This document shows positions 18,986-27,915 of a stretch of 64,000 nt of DNA, one piece after another; positions within the stretch are counted from its first letter, which is position 1, and each line of letters opens with the position of its first letter. The DNA is from Mesotoga sp. BH458_6_3_2_1 (GTDB lineage Bacteria; Thermotogota; Thermotogae; Petrotogales; Kosmotogaceae): positions 1 to 64,000 of the forward strand of contig NZ_JFHL01000001.1 in NCBI RefSeq assembly GCF_003664995.1, given 5' to 3'. A model generated the notes under the pieces. The model was not told where the DNA came from. It saw nothing but the letters and a program-made list of their open reading frames with translations, and did not search any database. Both the position numbers and the translations under genes were made by a program.

Positions 18986-19011
18986 GCGGAAGGGGCTCTC
19001 ACCCCTCCCGC
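18986..19011 (-). promoter_or_regulatory. intercistronic stem-loop after the binding-protein gene
   Basis: On the minus strand, GCGGGAGGGG and CCCCTTCCGC form a 10-bp stem (one G-U pair) with a six-nt loop. It stands 26 bp past the stop of the solute-binding-protein gene and is not followed by a T-run. It probably protects the 3' end of a processed binding-protein mRNA, giving that subunit in excess over the ATPase and permease. Confidence 0.65.
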
Positions 19012-19037
19012 AATTCACAGTGTTCATTCAACAGAGA

Positions 19038-20027
19038 TTATCTGATTCCCTTCTCTGCCAGTGGCGCTATGAAGTCGATGTTGTCAGGACCTATCAAGCC
19101 GCCTCCTGTGTCGATGTGGAGTCCAGAGAATCCGAATTTCTTTGTCAAATAGATCTGCATCACCGGCAGGAAGCCCTGCAGGAATGGCTGTTGGTCAAGA
19201 ACGAGGTCCGTGTAGCCCGACTTGATACTCTCGACAGTTGCCGGTGAGAGATCGAAGCCGGCTCCGTAGATTTCATCGGGACCATAGCCTGCAGACTCAA
19301 AATATGCTTGCTGCGCGGATGTGAGGTTCCCGTGATCGGTCACCACAACCTTGCAATTGGGATTGGCCTGCAAGTACCCCACTATTACAGGAATTCCGTT
19401 GGCCGCATCTTTGTCGACCTCAGCAGATATCTCGATATAGTCCACAATGAGGCCGCCGTTCTCAAGAGCATCAATGGCTCCCTGGGTTCTCTGCCCTCTT
19501 GTTGGCTGGGACTTGAGGCCCCAGACGAGTGCATGGTCACCTGGTTTTACATTTGCTCTTTGCAGAATGCCTTGACCCAACGTCCAGCCGGAGGCGTAAA
19601 GTTCCTGGCCCACATAGCCGAATCCTTGGCTTGCGAATTCCGCCTGGAGCCCGGGCAAGGTTGCATTCTGGCTTGTTACGATAATTCCTTTCGCAACCGC
19701 TTCTTCGACGAAGGGTCTATAAGCGTCATCGCCAGGGTGCCCCATTATTGCAATACCGTCTGGATTTGCAGCTATGGCCTGTTCGAGTTGGGTAACCATT
19801 ATCTGAGGACTCCATTCTGACCACAGATAGTGCATCTCAACTCTGTCGCCCAGAATTTCAGCCGCATGAACGGCTCCGTTGTAGACCACAGTAGCAAATG
19901 TACCACCCGGACTGCCTCCAGGGAAGAAGTAAATGACAACTGGGTCGTCATCCTGAGCCATCAGTGCTGACGGAATCGCGAGAACCATAAACAGAAGTAC
20001 CAGAACGAATCCAAGTCTTTTCGACAT
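19038..20027 (-). CDS. sugar ABC transporter periplasmic binding protein (PBP1 fold)
   Basis: Exported binding protein of 329 residues with a Sec signal peptide ending near ALMAQ (about residue 24). The mature part has the type I periplasmic-binding fold of ribose/galactose receptors: VIYFFPGGSPGGTFATVVYNGA, the ANPDGIAIMGHPGDDAY segment, IVTSQNATLPGL and VVVTDHGNLTSAQQAYFESAG. The ATG at 20027 has GAAAGGAG upstream. First gene of the operon; by position it delivers a sugar to the downstream FrcA-like ATPase and RbsC-like permease. The ligand cannot be read from the sequence. Confidence 0.9.
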   Translation of the reverse strand: MSKRLGFVLVLLFMVLAIPSALMAQDDDPVVIYFFPGGSPGGTFATVVYNGAVHAAEILGDRVEMHYLWSEWSPQIMVTQLEQAIAANPDGIAIMGHPGDDAYRPFVEEAVAKGIIVTSQNATLPGLQAEFASQGFGYVGQELYASGWTLGQGILQRANVKPGDHALVWGLKSQPTRGQRTQGAIDALENGGLIVDYIEISAEVDKDAANGIPVIVGYLQANPNCKVVVTDHGNLTSAQQAYFESAGYGPDEIYGAGFDLSPATVESIKSGYTDLVLDQQPFLQGFLPVMQIYLTKKFGFSGLHIDTGGGLIGPDNIDFIAPLAEKGIR

Positions 20028-20695
20028 TTAATCACTCCTTTCGGATTTTGTGAGACCGCATTTAAGCGAAATGACGATAGAATAAAGGATTGTCGCAGGA
20101 AGGATACAATTGGATGTCACATGGAAATCGCAAGAAAGTCAAAATTTACAACGTTACCTACAACGATAATACTCCAACCAGTCTAGTGACCAAAGTCCGA
20201 GCTGAGCCAAATGGGGGCGATTATGGATGATTATTCTTGATGAGAATCGAAAAAGTAGTTCGTTTTCAAAGATTCATATAATAGTGAGGATAAAGAACCA
20301 TTGAAAAGAGCCGTTATCCGTCACAGGTCCGCCGTCCTCCAAAAATAGCACAAAGAGCGGGTTAGCAAGAACGGGTTATCAAAACCGGGTTATGAAAACT
20401 CAGAAAAGGGATTGATTTGCGCAAAGGCAGATTTGCTTCGGGAAGACGCAGTGAGGGACTTACGATAAACTGCTATGGGATGACAATTCCAGACGATTAT
20501 GCAGTTCTTTCTGTAGGGGCGAACGGTTGTTCGCCCGAAAGAGAACCGTGCAAAAGGAGGGACCTCACATACGGAGAACCGGGTCTGGGTTTTTCGCTTC
20601 TAGCTGAATAGACGGTGACATACGGTTAGGAACTCGTCAGTCCACTATTCGAAATGCTACGGGATGACAATTACATACGATTATGCGAATCTTTT
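20028..20695. repeat. repeat-rich spacer with one GTAG REP
   Basis: No gene. From about 20306 to 20695 the text (ttatccgtcacaggtccgcc; gcgcaaaggcagatttgctt; acctcacatacggagaaccg) is shared with 39990-40348, 49870-50132 and partly 55800-55970. A REP hairpin at 20513-20536 has the head GTAG and an eight-bp GGGCGAAC/GTTCGCCC stem. Confidence 0.7.
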
Positions 20696-21011
20696 GTAGG
20701 GGCGAACGGCCGTTCGCCCGTGAGAGCTTGACAATATGTACGCATCGTAGGCAATGTTTGTTGGGAGCAATGGTTGATGGCAGAGTAATCTTGAGTAGCA
20801 TTGGCAGAATCGTTTATGAACATGTCATCCGCAGTGAGAAAGAACTGAATCGAATTCGTGAGTACATTGAGAATAACCCCTTGAGATGGCAGATAGACAG
20901 GGAGAAGCCCGACAGAAAGACAAGTCAGGTCCGTTCAACCATTGAAGAGGACGATCTTTATCCTTGGGAAGATTGATCCTTAATAGCGGGCGTGCCGCCG
21001 CACGCCCCTAC
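20696..21011 (+). mobile_element. internally deleted RAYT/REP element (copy 1)
   Basis: Left REP hairpin 20696-20719 (GTAG head; GGGCGAACGG/CCGTTCGCCC perfect) and right hairpin 20988-21011 bracket a shortened RAYT gene ending at the stop 20974-20976. Compared with the full element at 50420-51101, two blocks are missing: 105 bp (matching 50452-50556) and 261 bp (matching 50644-50904). Both lengths are multiples of three, so an open frame from ATG 20683 still joins TICTHRRQ, IGRIV and YEHVIRSEKEL. It has lost the HLH metal motif but keeps the catalytic-type Tyr region. The copy at 40349-40663 has the same two junctions. Confidence 0.85.
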
Positions 21012-21746
21012 ATCCGTTTGGATCGAATCTATTCGCACATGCAACACCACACTTGGAACTTGTAACCGTTCTTTTCTGAGAACGGAGAACCTTTCAACGG
21101 TCAACCAGTTTCTCTTGCTCTTACGAACCCGCTACCTGCTACCACGTACCACGGTTTCTCAAAAGCCCAGATCCCGGATCAAGTCCGGGATGACAGCCCT
21201 TTCCGTCATTCTGGCATGATTCTGGCCAGAATCTCGATTCATAGCGAAAAACGAGAACTGCGCAAGAAGAGAGATGATGATAAGAACGAGAAGAAAGAGA
21301 TCTTGTGCAGAGTGACCATGCAATTTTCAGGGCAGGCTCTACGAGATTACAGGGTCTGGTAGCTCCCAAGGCGCGTAATTTTCAACGAATTCGCCCTATT
21401 AACATGGTCACACATTTATCAGACTTTTCGATCAAGCCATTGCCTAGAAGAGACTAGCCTCCACTACACAACACTAAAATTGTCGCATTCCAGGTGCTGT
21501 GGAATCAACCAAATGGACAGAAGCAGATCTCTCGCAATGCCTTCCAACACTTTGTCTTGAATGAAGTTTGAGACTAAAAGATGAGAATGCCTACCCAATG
21601 ACAGGCACAATAGTACGAGACCAGAGCATTACTCTTGTCAACGACTCAAATGAATCAAACAATGCAGTTGGTTCCAGAATAATGAGTAAATCGGGCATAA
21701 TCATCTCTGGTTAAGGCCATTAGGAACACGACGGTCAAGAACGCAT
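21012..21746. repeat. tail repeat and unassigned spacer
   Basis: The common tail follows the right-end hairpin to a perfect CCCGGATCAAGTCCGGG-type hairpin (21171-21191) and the tctggcatgattctggccagaat phrase. From about 21260 to 21746 I see no repeat or gene. Confidence 0.65.
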
Positions 21747-21799
21747 TTTAGAAAGTAGTGAAGCAGCGTTATTATTTGTTTAGTTACTAACCAAACAAA
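21747..21799 (+). promoter_or_regulatory. promoter and palindromic operator of the ROK operon
   Basis: TTTAGA (21747-21752), a 17-bp spacer and TATTAT (21770-21775) make a plausible promoter. Starting on the last base of the -10 box, a 25-bp near-perfect palindrome (21775-21799) has arms TTTGTTTAGTTA and TAACCAAACAAA around one central C, with one mismatch. Its AT-rich TTTGTTT arms resemble operators of XylR/NagC-type ROK repressors. It lies at the expected transcription start, 19 bp before the ROK gene, so autoregulation by road-block is inferred. Confidence 0.7.
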
Positions 21800-21818
21800 C
21801 AGTCTTGGTGGTGATGAT

Positions 21819-23048
21819 TTGGCAAGTCTCAACGAAGTGAAGTCAAAGAACAAGAGGTTGATTCTTGATCTTGTGAAGTCTAACAAAGTGATTTCAAGGG
21901 CCGATCTCTCAAGGCTTTCGAATTTGACGAGAGCTACAATTTCTTCACTTACTAGTGAACTCATCGAAGAAGAATTCCTTGAGGAAAAAGGAATCGGGTA
22001 CTCCAAAAAAGGCAGAGGTGGTCGAAGGCCTGTTCTGCTTAGTTTTGATAGTAAGAAAAAACTTTTCGCAGGAATAGATCTTCACTGGAATCACTTTCAG
22101 ATAGCAGTATCGAACATTCTTGGAGATATTCTTGTTGAGGAAACCCATCAGTTTCCTGGCAGACTTGCTCCTAATGAATACTTTTCGAAAGTGAATGATG
22201 TTTTTGGCAATATGTATAGAAAAGAAGGAATCTACGGTGGATTGTCGGCGATCGGAATTAGTTTATACGGTGTGGTAGATACCTGTAATGGAATATTGAA
22301 ATTCCCAAGCCATATGCACTGGCCACAGATTGATCTTAAAGAATATTTGGGGCAACTGCCCGCTCCCGTCTTCTGGGAGAGCAGATCAGCCGCATCTCTT
22401 ATCGCCGAAACATGGTTTCATGAAGAGCTATACACAAAGAAAGGCATGATCGTCTTCATCAATGTGATTGAAGGAATTGGTGGAGCAGTAATGATGAACG
22501 GTGAAATCCTAAAGAACAACGGAATAAGCACCGGAGAGATTGGCCATACCACAGTAAACTTAGAAGGAGAAATTTGCACTTGTGGCCGGCAGGGATGTTT
22601 GGAAGCCTATGTTTCTGATAGGAAGCTGGTCGAGAGTTATGTTGATCTACTGGACAATCTGCGTTTGCCCACCGAGAGCATAAGGGATATGGCCAGAGAG
22701 ATATCTCGGATGGCATCACTTGGTGAGTTACCAGCGGTGAAGGCTGTTCAGAAGATCACAAAAATTCTTAGTGTGGGAATAGGGAATGTTATAAATTTTC
22801 TTAGTCCTAACTACGTAATAATCGGTGGCTTCATTACTGAAGCATGGTCTGTGGTAGAACCGATTATTAAGGAAGAGGTAGCCCATAGAGCGCTTCCAGG
22901 TCTGTCCGTTTCTACTGAAGTAGTCAAGAACAAGTACGGTGATAGGTCGGGGCTAATAGGAGCGATCGCAGTTGCGATAAGAGAGAGTTTGAGAAGAGTT
23001 GGATCTAATGGGACTTCTAATTTGGAGAACACATTTGTTAACCAATAG
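21819..23048 (+). CDS. ROK-family transcriptional repressor (NagC/XylR-like)
   Basis: Regulator of 409 residues. The N-terminus has a winged HTH (NKRLILDLVKSNKVISRADL; NLTRATISSLTSELIEE) and the rest a ROK sugar-kinase-like effector domain: LFAGIDLHWNHFQIAVSNI, GISLYGVVD, GEIGHTTVNLEG and the zinc motif CTCGRQGCLEAYVS. The kinase ATP site is degraded as expected for a repressor. The start is TTG at 21819 after GGTGGTGAT. It heads the operon of phosphoesterase, ABC importer, HAD phosphatase and SIS deaminase and probably senses the imported sugar or its phosphate. Confidence 0.9.
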   Translation: MASLNEVKSKNKRLILDLVKSNKVISRADLSRLSNLTRATISSLTSELIEEEFLEEKGIGYSKKGRGGRRPVLLSFDSKKKLFAGIDLHWNHFQIAVSNILGDILVEETHQFPGRLAPNEYFSKVNDVFGNMYRKEGIYGGLSAIGISLYGVVDTCNGILKFPSHMHWPQIDLKEYLGQLPAPVFWESRSAASLIAETWFHEELYTKKGMIVFINVIEGIGGAVMMNGEILKNNGISTGEIGHTTVNLEGEICTCGRQGCLEAYVSDRKLVESYVDLLDNLRLPTESIRDMAREISRMASLGELPAVKAVQKITKILSVGIGNVINFLSPNYVIIGGFITEAWSVVEPIIKEEVAHRALPGLSVSTEVVKNKYGDRSGLIGAIAVAIRESLRRVGSNGTSNLENTFVNQ

Positions 23049-23103
23049 CCAGTATCTCAATTTCACGAAAGCTTACGTTGCTGTATCAAGGAGGAGACAA
23101 TAG

Positions 23104-23940
23104 GTGAAGCCCGAAAAGAATAACGCTCGAGAGAAGCTGGAAATACTGCTTGTTGCTGATGTCCACATGGGGCCCAGCAACACAACAAGGCCAGGAGAAG
23201 AGACACCAGATCTGATGGAGAGATTCGCCAAAGAGATCAACACAGTTATCAAACCGGATATTTTGGTTGAGCTGGGGGATAGAGTAAATAATTTTAACCA
23301 TGAAGAAGATAGAAGAAACGCGCTGAGATTCTCAGAAATTATCAGAAGTTTATGCTTACCTTACTATTTGGTACTAGGAAATCATGATCTTCACAATCTG
23401 ACTAAGGAGGAGAACAAAGAGATATTCGGGGCAGAGGTTGGAAGGAGAACATCCTACGCAAATGGGTTCAAGCTCATTTTCCTGGACACAGAAGAGCCCG
23501 TTATTGAAGGTGTGGGAGGCAACATCTCTGAAGAACAACTGAAATGGCTAAGTGTGGAGCTCAATAGCGAAGAGACGCCCAAAATAGTCTTCGGCCATCA
23601 TCCCGTGGACAACCAGGTGATTTCTGAAAATCCTCATTTTCTACAATTTCCTCACCTGGCATTTTTGAAGAATAGAGAAAGAGCAAGAGATCTAATAGAA
23701 AGTGGGAAGAATGTGCTTGCTTATGTGAATGGTCATGTACACTGGTTTAGTTTTGAAGTAGGAGAAAAGATACCGTTCATATCGGTTCCGTCATTTACGG
23801 AGGCTTGGCCAGAAAAGAAAGGAGCTCCAGGAATGTTTGCGAAGTTATCGGTTTCCATGAATGGGAATGTAGAGGTTGCCGTTGGCAGCCTGAGTCCCAG
23901 GAGGACCCTGGGAAAATTCTTGTGGACAAAACAACACTGA
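23104..23940 (+). CDS. calcineurin-like metallophosphoesterase
   Basis: Two-metal phosphoesterase of 278 residues with all five family blocks: DVHMGP (Asp-x-His), GDRVNN, GNHDLHN, FGHHPV and NGHVHW. It lacks a signal peptide, so it acts in the cytosol. The GTG at 23104 follows AGGAGGAG. It lies 55 bp after the ROK regulator and just before the ABC binding-protein gene. Within a sugar operon it may hydrolyse a phosphodiester-linked sugar such as a glycerophospho- or UDP-type conjugate; that is inference from context. Confidence 0.88.
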   Translation: MKPEKNNAREKLEILLVADVHMGPSNTTRPGEETPDLMERFAKEINTVIKPDILVELGDRVNNFNHEEDRRNALRFSEIIRSLCLPYYLVLGNHDLHNLTKEENKEIFGAEVGRRTSYANGFKLIFLDTEEPVIEGVGGNISEEQLKWLSVELNSEETPKIVFGHHPVDNQVISENPHFLQFPHLAFLKNRERARDLIESGKNVLAYVNGHVHWFSFEVGEKIPFISVPSFTEAWPEKKGAPGMFAKLSVSMNGNVEVAVGSLSPRRTLGKFLWTKQH

Positions 23941-23983
23941 TTTTTGTTGGGAAAGTACCTAACAAGAAAAGGTGGGGAAATGC

Positions 23984-25251
23984 ATGCGAAGATTCTTTGC
24001 AACGGCGTTAGTCCTTTTGGCAGTCTTCTCAGTAACTGTAATTGCTGCCGATCCGACTATTCTTAGGTTCTATTTCCCGGTGGGAGTTGCCGGGCCTCTG
24101 GCAAGGTATATGGGAGAACTTGCTGACGAATTTATAAAACTCATCCCGAAATCATCGTTGAACCTATCTACTCTGGCGGTTATCCAGAGACTCTTCAGAG
24201 GGCTTTAACTGCTTCCAAAGCAGGAAATCCGCCTGATGTAGCGCTACTAACCGCAGCAGACGTCTGGACAGCTGCAGACGAGAATATTATCCTTTCTCTT
24301 GAAGCCTTCATTGAAGCCGAAGGTGGAGACGCATTTCTGGAGCCTTATTTCCAGGCGTTCCTTGAAGACTGCGATGTTGCTGGAGAGATGTTTGCGATTC
24401 CATTCCAGAAGAGTACTCCAATCTTCTACTACAACAAGGATATGTTCAGAGAAGCAGGCCTGGATCCAGACAAACCACCTTCGACGTGGACTGAACTGAA
24501 GGATATTGCATCCAAGCTAGTGATAAAATCGGGTGACGAGACAGAAAGATGGGGAGTTGAGATTCCAATTGACCAGTGGCTTCTCTCTGCGTTCATTATG
24601 CAGAATGGAGGAGTGGTTAACAACGAAGAGGGAAACGAGACTTGTTTGAACAGTCCTGAAGCTGTCGAAGCGCTTGAGTTCATGAGATCTTTGGTAGCGG
24701 AGGGTTTGACTCCAGCCAGGAGACTGTTCGGAGACTCGTCTGCTGATTTTGTTGCCGGAACAACCGCTATGATGTACAACTCCACAGGTAGTTTGACATT
24801 TGTTAGGGATAGTGCGACCTTTGATTGGGGAGTAGCTTTCCTTCCTATGAATGTGGTAAGGGCTGTTCCAACAGGAGGCGGACAGCTTGTAATTATGTCA
24901 GGAATCCCCGAAGAGAGACAAAAGGCTGCATGGGAGTTCATAAAATGGATGACACTACCAGAGCAAGCGGCAAAGTGGAGCATGTTAACTGGTTACGTTG
25001 CTGTTCGTGAAGATGCATTTGATGTTCCAGCTATGAAAGAATATGTAGAAGGATTCCCATTTGCATTGAAGGCAAGGGAACAACTTCAGTACGTTCCCGC
25101 TGGAGAACCACCAGCGACACATGCTGCGAGACAGATAGCTCGTTTCATGACAGATGCTCTTGAAGGCGCCATTGCCGGTATCATCAGCCCTGAGAATGCT
25201 CTAAATGCCGCTCAGGAAGAGGCAGAAAGAGTATTGAGGCCTTATAGGTAG
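23984..25251 (+). pseudogene. extracellular sugar-binding protein with one frameshift
   Basis: A family 1 solute-binding protein split by a single shift. The first frame (ATG 23984, after AAGGTGGGG) encodes a signal peptide and ADPTILRFYFPVGVAG through EFIKLIP. From about 24148 the match continues in another frame (EIIVEPIYSGGYPETLQRAL, then ALTASKAGNPPDVALLTAAD) without further defect to the stop at 25251. One base appears lost near CCCGAAATC at 24145-24152. The site is not a good programmed slippery heptamer. The rest, and the two downstream permeases, are intact, so a recent mutation or a base-calling error are both likely. Restored length would be about 422 residues, normal for the family. 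Confidence 0.85.
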
Positions 25252-25260
25252 AGATTGGCG

Positions 25261-25286
25261 AGGAGGAGCAGCTATTTGCTCCTCCT
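25261..25286 (+). promoter_or_regulatory. intercistronic stem-loop after the binding-protein gene
   Basis: AGGAGGAGCA and TGCTCCTCCT form a perfect 10-bp stem with a six-nt loop, followed by TTCTTGTT. It begins nine bp after the binding-protein stop. It may act as a leaky terminator or mRNA stabiliser that lowers permease expression relative to the binding protein. Confidence 0.7.
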
Positions 25287-25313
25287 TTCTTGTTGTTAAT
25301 GGGGGTGCTAGAA

Positions 25314-26201
25314 ATGAGAATGACTAAGAGATGGAGAACCTACCTACTCGGATATTTGCTGATTCTTCCAAGCTTTTTGTTTCTGATAGTGTTTACATAC
25401 TACCCGGTGGTCAGATCCGTTTGGCTGAGTCTCTTTCAGAAAGTGGCAGGAGGAGTTACAAAGTTTGTTGGGCTAGCAAACTACGAGTACACGTTAGGAA
25501 GTAGGCTTTTCAAGCAAGTCATTCTGAACAATCTTGTTTACTCCATTGGAAGTGTTATACCGGCAATCCTATTGGGCTTGCTGTTTGCGATTCTTCTAAA
25601 CAAGAAACTAAGATTAAGAGGAGCTTTCAGATTTTCCATCTTTTACCCTACCATGATTCCTATTGCGGCAGCATCAATGGTATGGATCTTTCTTTTCAGC
25701 CAGTCATATGGGCTTTTGAACAAGGTACTTGATGTTCTTAATCTGCCATCGAATATTGATTGGCTCAATACCACTCCGTACGCAATGGTTTCAATAATAA
25801 TAGTCTCCGTGTGGAAGTTCTCAGGTTACTACATGTTGCTCTTTCTCTCTGGATTGCAATCTATAGATGAAAGTCTGTATGAAGCGGCTGTGATTGAGGG
25901 AGCAAATCCGTGGCAGAAGTTCAGAAAAATCACCCTGCCCCTTCTTTCGCCTACAACTTTCTTTGTTACTCTAATGGCAATCATAAATTCCTTTCAATCA
26001 GTAGATCAGGTTTACGTGATGACAAGAGGCGGGCCCTATAACACCACAAATGTATTACTTTATTACATCTATCAAAATGGCTTTGTTTACTGGGATACGG
26101 GTGTGGCTAGCAGTGCCTCTGTTGTTCTGTTTTCGATATTGTTGATCTTCACCTTTGTATACTATTTTGGATTGCAGCACTTTGTTCATTATGAGAGGTG
26201 A
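25314..26201 (+). CDS. sugar ABC transporter permease, MalF/UgpA type
   Basis: Inner-membrane permease of 295 residues with six predicted helices. The EAA loop reads LYEAAVIEGANPWQKFRKITLPLLSP, the contact site for the ATPase. The ATG at 25314 follows GGGGGTG; an in-frame ATG at 25320 is the alternative. It pairs with the next gene as the heterodimeric channel for the sugar bound by the frameshifted binding protein. No ATPase gene is present in the operon, so a shared MsmX-like ATPase encoded elsewhere is inferred. Confidence 0.93.
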   Translation: MRMTKRWRTYLLGYLLILPSFLFLIVFTYYPVVRSVWLSLFQKVAGGVTKFVGLANYEYTLGSRLFKQVILNNLVYSIGSVIPAILLGLLFAILLNKKLRLRGAFRFSIFYPTMIPIAAASMVWIFLFSQSYGLLNKVLDVLNLPSNIDWLNTTPYAMVSIIIVSVWKFSGYYMLLFLSGLQSIDESLYEAAVIEGANPWQKFRKITLPLLSPTTFFVTLMAIINSFQSVDQVYVMTRGGPYNTTNVLLYYIYQNGFVYWDTGVASSASVVLFSILLIFTFVYYFGLQHFVHYER

Positions 26202-26205
26202 TTTG

Positions 26206-27039
26206 ATGAAGCGAAGAAGGTTTCTCTCAAGTTCTCTTGTTTACATAATACTTATTGTGTTTTCGCTCATCATTTTGATGCCCCTCATTTGGATGACAAC
26301 TACTGCATTCAAAACGAAGACAGAGATTTTTTCGATGCCCTTCAACCTTCTGCCTACGAAAGCGAATCTTGACAATTTCGCAAATGCTTGGTCTTATGCT
26401 CCCTTTACTAGTTACTACTTGAATACGGTAATCACGTCTTTCGGGCTTCTGGCTATCCAAATAGTCACAATAACAATGGCAGCGTATGCCTTTGCCAGAT
26501 TACATTTCCCAGGCAGAGATTTTCTTTTCATTTTGTTCCTAACGCAACTAATGATTACACTGCAGAGTACGATTTTTCCCAATTATCTTACGATTAGTCA
26601 GATGGGTCTAATTGATACAAGATTAGGAGTTATGTTGCCATATTTTGCTTCAGCAATGGGCACTTTCTTGTTGAGACAGGCATTTAAGAGTGTACCAGAA
26701 TCTCTTGAGGATGCTGGAAAGCTTGATGGATGCAACACATTCCAGTTAATTAGGCACGTTTTCCTTCCGATTGTGAGGCCAACACTGATTGCCTTTTCGA
26801 TAATTAGTGTCACATATCACTGGAACGAATTTTTATGGCCTCTATTGGTAACAGAAACTTCCAGATCAAGGACACTGACAGTTGGGCTCACGATATTCGC
26901 TCAGCAGGCAGAAGGTGGAGCCGAATGGAGCTTGCTGATGGCTGCAACCTTGATTGTCGTTGGTCCTCTTCTGATAGCTTTCACAGTTTTCCAAAAGCTT
27001 TTTGTTCAAAGTTTTGCTAATTCGGGGATGAAAGGATAA
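26206..27039 (+). CDS. sugar ABC transporter permease, MalG/UgpE type
   Basis: Second channel subunit, 277 residues, six helices. The EAA loop reads LEDAGKLDGCNTFQLIRHVFLPIVRP. The ATG at 26206 has AGGTGA upstream and begins MKRRRFLSSSLVYI; the frame extends upstream into the previous gene without ribosome site. The stop codon overlaps the start of the HAD gene (TAATG). Confidence 0.93.
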   Translation: MKRRRFLSSSLVYIILIVFSLIILMPLIWMTTTAFKTKTEIFSMPFNLLPTKANLDNFANAWSYAPFTSYYLNTVITSFGLLAIQIVTITMAAYAFARLHFPGRDFLFILFLTQLMITLQSTIFPNYLTISQMGLIDTRLGVMLPYFASAMGTFLLRQAFKSVPESLEDAGKLDGCNTFQLIRHVFLPIVRPTLIAFSIISVTYHWNEFLWPLLVTETSRSRTLTVGLTIFAQQAEGGAEWSLLMAATLIVVGPLLIAFTVFQKLFVQSFANSGMKG

Positions 27040-27899
27040 TGGTGTTTGGAGAGGCTATTTCAAAGCTGGAGAAAATTGTCGCAGTTTTTTCCGATATTGA
27101 TGGAACTCTTTTGAACAGCAAAGAGGAACTAACTGAGGAGAATGTTTTTGCTCTGAGAGAGGCAGTGAAATCTGGAATTTATTTGGTGTTTGCCAGTGGT
27201 CGCTCCACAGTGTCTATCAGAAATGTTTTGCCTCAAGAGATAGAATCTAATAACATTATTGCTTTCAACGGTTCAGGAATAACTGTTGGAGGAAGATTGA
27301 TTTCTAGGACAAAGCTAGATCCATTAGTTGCATCTTCTATCACGAGGAAGGCATTTGACAATTCTATCCATATTCACGCCTATATTGATGATAGACTGGT
27401 TTTCTCGGAAATTAATAATACAGCTGCGGATTATGCCTTGCATGCAGGATTAGAACCTGTAGTAGTACATGAACTCGCTGAGTATCTGAAGACTCATGCT
27501 CCTACAAAGCTAGTGATTATTTCAGCCACTGAAGAGATTCCTATGGTTAGAGATGGTTTTGCTCGTGACTTTCCACTTATCAGATTCACACGGGCGGGTG
27601 ATATCTACCTGGATGTAACTTCGCCTGCTGTTGACAAAGGCAAAGCACTTGCTATTGTATGCAAGGAGCTCGGTATTTCACCCAAAGAAGCAGTTGCTTT
27701 CGGCGACAGTGATAACGATATTGAGATGCTTAAGTCTGCGGGAGTTTCTGTAGCCATGGCTAATGGTTCATGGGAAGCCAAGAAAGTAGCCACACTAATC
27801 GGACCTTCAAATGATGAAAACGGTTTTGCCAGAGTTTTGATGGATCTACTTCAGCGTCAAATTGGGAGAACCGAAACCTATAGGCCTACGCTTGATTAA
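27039..27899 (+). CDS. HAD-superfamily (Cof-type) sugar phosphatase
   Basis: Cytosolic phosphatase of 286 residues. Motif I is FSDIDGTLL (nucleophile Asp), motif II lies near VFASGR, the Lys of motif III is in KGKALAIVC, and motif IV is FGDSDNDIEML. The type IIB cap lies between about residues 85 and 200. The ATG overlaps the preceding stop by one base, so translation is coupled to the permease. In this operon it probably dephosphorylates an intermediate of the imported sugar. Confidence 0.9.
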   Translation: MVFGEAISKLEKIVAVFSDIDGTLLNSKEELTEENVFALREAVKSGIYLVFASGRSTVSIRNVLPQEIESNNIIAFNGSGITVGGRLISRTKLDPLVASSITRKAFDNSIHIHAYIDDRLVFSEINNTAADYALHAGLEPVVVHELAEYLKTHAPTKLVIISATEEIPMVRDGFARDFPLIRFTRAGDIYLDVTSPAVDKGKALAIVCKELGISPKEAVAFGDSDNDIEMLKSAGVSVAMANGSWEAKKVATLIGPSNDENGFARVLMDLLQRQIGRTETYRPTLD

Positions 27900-27915
27900 G
27901 ATAGGAGGAAATGAA

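Noticed and set aside
24140-24155. Programmed -1 frameshift in the binding-protein gene
   Set aside because: The heptamer C CCG AAA does not allow good re-pairing in the A-site, and this family is not known to use frameshifting; an indel is simpler.
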